6,118 nucleotides of DNA, taken from contig DATAUH010000472.1 in NCBI GenBank assembly GCA_036268375.1, forward strand, positions 1 through 6,118, given 5' to 3'. Positions within the stretch are counted from its first letter, which is position 1; each line of letters opens with the position of its first letter. This DNA comes from PALSA-243 sp036268375 (GTDB taxonomy: Bacteria; Acidobacteriota; Terriglobia; Bryobacterales; Bryobacteraceae). Of this stretch, positions 5,956 through 6,118 are shown in pieces. The translations under genes and the position numbers were made by a program. The notes under the pieces were generated by a model. That model had not been told where the DNA came from. It worked only from the letters and a program-made list of their open reading frames with translations, and ran no database searches.

Positions 5956-6118
5956 TTTCGCGATAGCCGTTGCAAACGCTTCAATTTGTTTCGGATCCAG
6001 AGCGACGAACTCGGCCCCGCCCGTCGACGTCACGATCTCCCGCAGCCATTCCGATTCGTGGTTCGGATATGCCGCCGGATCTGCGAACGTAATTGCCCAA
6101 ATTGGAATGCCGGTCTTC
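5953..6118 (-). CDS. C-terminus of a VWA-domain protein, probably VWFA-related acidobacterial type (runs off the right edge)
   Basis: The minus strand is open from the right edge to TAG at 5953-5955, giving 54 residues. It reads TGIPIWAITFADP near the start, then ESEWLREIVTSTGG and AEFVALDPKQIEAFATAIAK at the end. This is the usual end of a von Willebrand factor A domain: a core beta strand (IPIWAITF), a helix with LREIVTSTGG (the L..la..TGG pattern), a short strand (EFVAL) and the last helix. The MIDAS metal-site residues would lie upstream, outside the window. Acidobacteria carry many exported VWFA-related proteins (TIGR03436), which would fit the setting, but a domain this short cannot be assigned to a subfamily. 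It converges on the TIGR03435 remnant. Confidence 0.65.
   Translation of the reverse strand, partial: KTGIPIWAITFADPAAYPNHESEWLREIVTSTGGAEFVALDPKQIEAFATAIAK

Overview
The window looks like chromosomal DNA from an acidobacterium, most likely of the Bryobacterales/Solibacter type. It is GC-rich. Its right end carries two families typical of that lineage: a remnant of the Solibacter-expanded TIGR03435 family, and the C-terminus of a VWFA-type protein. The taxonomic call is inference from gene families, because no rRNA or other marker gene is present.

Left part (minus strand): the N-terminal quarter of the transcription accessory protein Tex (1-615, runs off the left edge) lies 58 bp downstream of a complete exported secretin-family protein (674-2281). 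The secretin has a TPR-like N-terminal segment and stands alone: no other secretion or pilus gene is visible. A 130-bp divergent intergenic region (2282-2411) separates it from a plus-strand MscS-type mechanosensitive channel (2412-3470), which has a recognisable ribosome binding site.

Middle: a 239-bp gap (3471-3709) contains the most structured non-coding DNA of the window. It holds a bulged 12-bp hairpin with a GCGA tetraloop, further GC-rich inverted repeats with mutually exclusive pairings, a repeated CGTAGGTT octamer, and a tandem CGTCAACC pair touching the next gene. It has no U-tract, so it is not a classical terminator.

Right part (plus strand): a ferredoxin-NADP reductase-like flavoprotein (3710-4495) and an exported glycoside hydrolase 18/YaaH-like protein (4501-5529) are 5 bp apart and probably co-transcribed. 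Ten bases further on is a broken TIGR03435-family gene (5540 to about 5955), with at least one clear frameshift and loss of its C-terminal half. Its remnant runs into the stop codon of a convergent minus-strand VWA-domain gene (5953-6118, partial).

Most of the window is ordinary housekeeping or accessory chromosome. I see no CRISPR array, tRNA, rRNA, transposase or defence system. The items most worth a second look are the structured spacer, the degraded and truncated TIGR03435 gene with its unlisted VWA neighbour, and the tightly coupled flavoprotein/GH18 pair.
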